From the NCBI RefSeq assembly GCF_000966975.1, contig NZ_JZWV01000909.1, positions 1 through 7,348 of the forward strand: 7,348 nucleotides of DNA. Reading direction: 5' to 3'. Below are positions 5,481 to 7,348 of this stretch, one piece after another. The notes under the pieces are model-generated. The model was not told where the DNA came from. It saw only the letters and a list, made by a program, of their open reading frames with translations, and made no database searches. Position 1 is the first letter of the stretch, and each line of letters opens with the position of its first letter. The DNA comes from Streptomyces katrae. GTDB lineage: Bacteria > Actinomycetota > Actinomycetes > Streptomycetales > Streptomycetaceae. Both the position numbers and the translations under genes were made by a program.

Positions 5481-6131
5481 ATGCGGCTGTCAGAGCTGAG
5501 CGAACGCAGTGGCGTCTCCACCGCGACCATCAAGTACTACCTGCGCGAAGGCCTGTTGGCGCCCGGACGCCGGATCAGCGCCACCACCGCCGACTACGAC
5601 GAGGCCCACCTGCGCCGGCTGCGCCTCGTCCGCACCCTGCTCCAGGTCGGCGGGCTCTCGGTGGCGGCGGCCGGGGAGGTGCTCCGGCACGTGGACGACG
5701 ACTCCCTGGGCCGCACGTTCCGCCTGGGCGCGGCCCTGTGGGCGCTGCCCCACCCGCCCGCACCGGACGCCGAGGAGGGCGACGAGGCCCAGGTGACGGC
5801 GCGCCGGGAGGTCGACCTGATGCTGGAGGAACTCGGCTGGGAGAGCGCCCGCGAGCTCGCGCCGGTCAACCCGGACCACACCTCGCTGGTGGAGGCGGTC
5901 GCCTCGCTGATCCGGCTGGGCTACCCGTGGAACGCGGAGATGATGACCCCCTACGCCCGGATGATGCACCAGGTCGCCGTCCACGACCTGGACTTCGTGG
6001 AGACCTACCCCTCGGAGTCGGAGCGGGTGGAGGCGGCCGTGGCCGCCACCATCCTCTTCGAACCGATCCTCCGGGCCATGCACCGCATCGCGCAGCAGGA
6101 GGAGACGGTCCGCCGCTACGGGATCACCTGA
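5481..6131 (+). CDS. MerR family transcriptional regulator
   Basis: A 216-residue DNA-binding regulator. The MerR-type winged helix-turn-helix is at the N-terminus: LSELSERSGVSTATIKYYLR (3-22), EGLLAPGR (23-30), a wing with the DYDEAHLRRLRLVRTL segment (39-54), then QVGGLSVAAAGEVL (55-68). The remaining ~140 residues are a helical region (DLMLEELGW 112-120, LVEAVASLIRLGYPW 136-150, ILFEPILRAMHRIA 191-204) that I do not assign to a ligand class. The protein has no cysteine, which argues against a MerR/CueR-type thiol metal sensor. Start ATG 5481 follows GAGGAAAGG at 5464-5472 with 8 bases between. It is divergent from the DUF4188-lipoprotein pair across 96 bp of repeat-bearing DNA, so control of that pair and of itself is likely. 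It ends 29 bp before the convergent yciO gene with a hairpin between them. Confidence 0.9.
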   Translation: MRLSELSERSGVSTATIKYYLREGLLAPGRRISATTADYDEAHLRRLRLVRTLLQVGGLSVAAAGEVLRHVDDDSLGRTFRLGAALWALPHPPAPDAEEGDEAQVTARREVDLMLEELGWESARELAPVNPDHTSLVEAVASLIRLGYPWNAEMMTPYARMMHQVAVHDLDFVETYPSESERVEAAVAATILFEPILRAMHRIAQQEETVRRYGIT

Positions 6132-6134
6132 GGG

Positions 6135-6152
6135 GCCGGCCCGGGGGCCGGC
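6135..6152. terminator. Short GC hairpin between convergent merR-type gene and yciO
   Basis: GCCGGCCC (6135-6142) and GGGCCGGC (6145-6152) are exact reverse complements. Allowing for a minimal loop, six or seven pairs can form. It begins three bases after the regulator stop and sits 8 bp from the yciO stop, filling the 29-bp convergent gap. It is a plausible shared terminator. Confidence 0.55.
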
Positions 6153-6160
6153 GGGTCCCG

Positions 6161-6781
6161 CTACTCGAAGCGGGCGGTGTCGCCGGCGCCCCGGCGGACG
6201 ATCTCGGCCTCGCCGGTGGAGAAGTCGATGACGGTGGTCGGCCGGGTCCCGCAGTCCCCGGAGTCCACGACGGCGTCCACCACGTGGTCGAGCCGCTCCT
6301 TGATCTCCCAGCCCTGGGTCATCGGCTCGTCCTCGCCGGGCAGCAGCAGCGTGCTGGAGAGCAGGGGCTCACCCAGCTCCTCCAGCAGTGCCTGGGTCAC
6401 CAGGTGGTCGGGGATCCGCACGCCGACCGTCTTCTTCTTCGGGTGCAGCAGCTGGCGCGGCACCTCCGACGTGGCCTTGAGGATGAAGGTGTAGGCACCC
6501 GGGGTCGACGCCTTGATCGCGCGGAACACGTCATTGTCCACGTGCACGAACTGCCCCAGCTGCGCGAAGTTCTGGCACACGAGCGTGAAGTGGTGCTTGT
6601 CGCCGAGCTCGCGGATCTGCCGGATCCGCGCCAGGCCCTCCCGGTTGCCCAGCTGGCACCCCAGCGCGAAGCAGGAGTCCGTGGGATATGCGATGAGCGC
6701 GCCGGAGCGGATGCTGTCGGCCACGCCGCTGATGGTGCGCCGCTGAGGGTTCTCGGGGTGCACGTCGAAGTACTTCGCCAT
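6161..6781 (-). CDS. yciO: YciO-type protein of the Sua5/YrdC/TsaC superfamily (L-threonylcarbamoyladenylate synthase-like)
   Basis: A 206-residue protein, the same length as I recall for E. coli YciO and collinear with it. Landmarks: AYPTDSCFALGC (31-42), ARIRQIRELGDKHHFTLVCQ (51-70), STPGAYTFILKAT (92-104), VPRQLLHPKKKTVGVRIPDH (107-126), a GEPLLSSTLLLPG segment (137-149) and PTTVIDF (181-187). The superfamily makes threonylcarbamoyl-AMP from threonine, bicarbonate and ATP for tRNA t6A. YciO members share the fold, but their physiological role is less settled than that of TsaC/Sua5. The RELGDKHHF stretch differs from the KxRxxxKP pattern I associate with TsaC, supporting the YciO assignment. 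It is cytoplasmic and lacks the extra Sua5 domain. Start ATG 6781 fits the family, but the upstream bases (GGCTCGGCGG) give only a poor ribosome site, so a leaderless or weakly translated mRNA is possible. It faces the secreted-protein gene across a 169-bp divergent gap. Confidence 0.92.
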   Translation of the reverse strand: MAKYFDVHPENPQRRTISGVADSIRSGALIAYPTDSCFALGCQLGNREGLARIRQIRELGDKHHFTLVCQNFAQLGQFVHVDNDVFRAIKASTPGAYTFILKATSEVPRQLLHPKKKTVGVRIPDHLVTQALLEELGEPLLSSTLLLPGEDEPMTQGWEIKERLDHVVDAVVDSGDCGTRPTTVIDFSTGEAEIVRRGAGDTARFE

Positions 6782-6950
6782 CCGCCGAGCCTACGGGACG
6801 GGGGACCGGGTCGTTCCGCAAGGCCGTCCCTGCTCCGTCCGGGTTCACTTGCGGTGCCCGTTCGGCCCCAGGACCGTGCGTACGATCATCGGCCCGGTTT
6901 CCGGTCGCTTTGATGCTGCCATCGGCAGGCACGACAACCGGGAGGGACGC
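6782..6950. promoter_or_regulatory. Divergent intergenic region between yciO and the secreted-protein gene
   Basis: These 169 bp must hold the promoters for both flanking genes, but I see no convincing -35/-10 pair. TACGAT (6881-6886) is a possible plus-strand -10 without a well-spaced -35. CTGCC-ATC-GGCAG (6916-6928) is a small perfect hairpin in the probable leader of the plus-strand gene. GGAGG (6941-6945) is that gene's ribosome site, five bases before its GTG. Confidence 0.45.
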
Positions 6951-7348
6951 GTGGCCAGTTCGCGGACGAAGGTGTGGACCACGGCGGCCGCGGTGACGGG
7001 AGCCCTGCTCGCCGTCGCCGCCGCACCGGGCCGGACCCCGGACACCGTCGCCCGGCAGGACCCCGGCGCACCCGCCGCGCGCGATGCGGCGGTCACCCTG
7101 CTCGTCGGACGGGCCCTGGACCCGCGCGCCCTGGACCGCGGCCCCGCCCCCGCCGCCCGCTGGTGCGCCGCCCCCGCCTTCGCCAGCGGCCCGTGCGGCA
7201 CCTGGCGGGAGCAGCGGGTCCGGGCCACCGCCCACGGGACCGCGGACCTGCTGTGGAACCCGTCCCTCGGCAGCACCGGCACGCTCCCCACCGCCGCAGG
7301 CGGGCCGCTGGAGATCGCCCTCGCCCACGCCGAGGCGGGCCGCCTCAC
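6951..7348 (+). CDS. Predicted secreted protein, 3' partial, function unknown
   Basis: A plus-strand frame starting at GTG 6951 and still open at the right edge (132 codons seen). The start is backed by GGGAGGG ending four to five bases upstream and by a typical signal peptide beginning at residue 1: basic R5 and K7, a hydrophobic run at about 9-25 (TTAAAVTGALLAVAAAP), then a hydrophilic mature start. No lipobox cysteine is seen, so it is secreted or surface-released rather than a lipoprotein. In the mature part, two cysteines at 72 and 82 bracket WCAAPAFASGPCGTW and could form a disulfide. The rest is Ala/Pro/Arg/Gly-rich with strong G/C third-position bias, as expected for coding DNA here. 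I do not recognise the family. A long open frame on the opposite strand over the same bases is judged a shadow, because it has no ribosome site or signal of its own. Confidence 0.65.
   Translation, partial: MASSRTKVWTTAAAVTGALLAVAAAPGRTPDTVARQDPGAPAARDAAVTLLVGRALDPRALDRGPAPAARWCAAPAFASGPCGTWREQRVRATAHGTADLLWNPSLGSTGTLPTAAGGPLEIALAHAEAGRL

Noticed and set aside
5738..6913. 391-codon plus-strand frame across the regulator and yciO
   Set aside because: It runs out of phase with the MerR-type gene and opposite the well-conserved yciO; shadow composition.
6881..6930. Possible riboswitch in the leader before the secreted-protein gene
   Set aside because: Only one 5-bp hairpin is visible and the bases do not match a riboswitch consensus I know, including the c-di-AMP type found before Streptomyces cell-wall enzymes.
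6845..7348. Minus-strand open frame at the right edge
   Set aside because: It overlaps a plus-strand frame with a good ribosome site and signal peptide; the minus translation is Arg/Ala/Ser-rich without features.

Overview
This window looks like chromosome from a high-GC actinomycete, most likely Streptomyces or a close relative. Codons are strongly G/C-biased at the third position, starts are often GTG, Shine-Dalgarno sequences are GGAGG-type, there are Tat/lipoprotein signal peptides, and terminators are GC hairpins without T tracts. I see no mobile element, CRISPR array, tRNA or rRNA. No stretch over 300 bases lacks a gene.

Left part, plus strand (1-3074): an ATP-grasp ligase gene, open at the left edge, is joined by an ATGA overlap to an MFS transporter gene. 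A ligase coupled to an exporter suggests synthesis and export of a small amide- or peptide-like compound, but the substrate is unknown. The ligase's first ~75 residues look like the end of a previous ATP-grasp module, so the whole protein may be bimodular. The MFS frame runs about 90 codons past its expected end, through a strong hairpin and into the 3' end of the convergent carbonic anhydrase gene.

Middle part, minus strand (2921-5384): reading in the transcribed direction, a DUF4188 protein, a cysteine-rich lipoprotein with two repeats, a small DUF6296-like protein, and a beta-carbonic anhydrase with a Tat-type lipoprotein signal. The first two are 8 bp apart and probably form one operon, closed by a perfect 12-bp hairpin whose loop holds the lipoprotein stop codon. 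The other two appear to be separate units.

Right part: a cysteine-free MerR-type regulator (5481-6131, plus) is divergent from the DUF4188-lipoprotein pair. The 96-bp gap holds three GATAG-type half-sites, so the regulator plausibly controls both itself and that operon. A short GC hairpin separates it from a convergent YciO gene of the Sua5/YrdC/TsaC superfamily. At the right edge a GTG-started secreted protein (6951 onward) runs out of the window.

Most of this is ordinary Streptomyces gene content. The items most worth following are the possible bimodular ligase with its exporter, the MerR-DUF4188-lipoprotein unit, and the MFS 3' end anomaly. Nothing seen here proves a new system.
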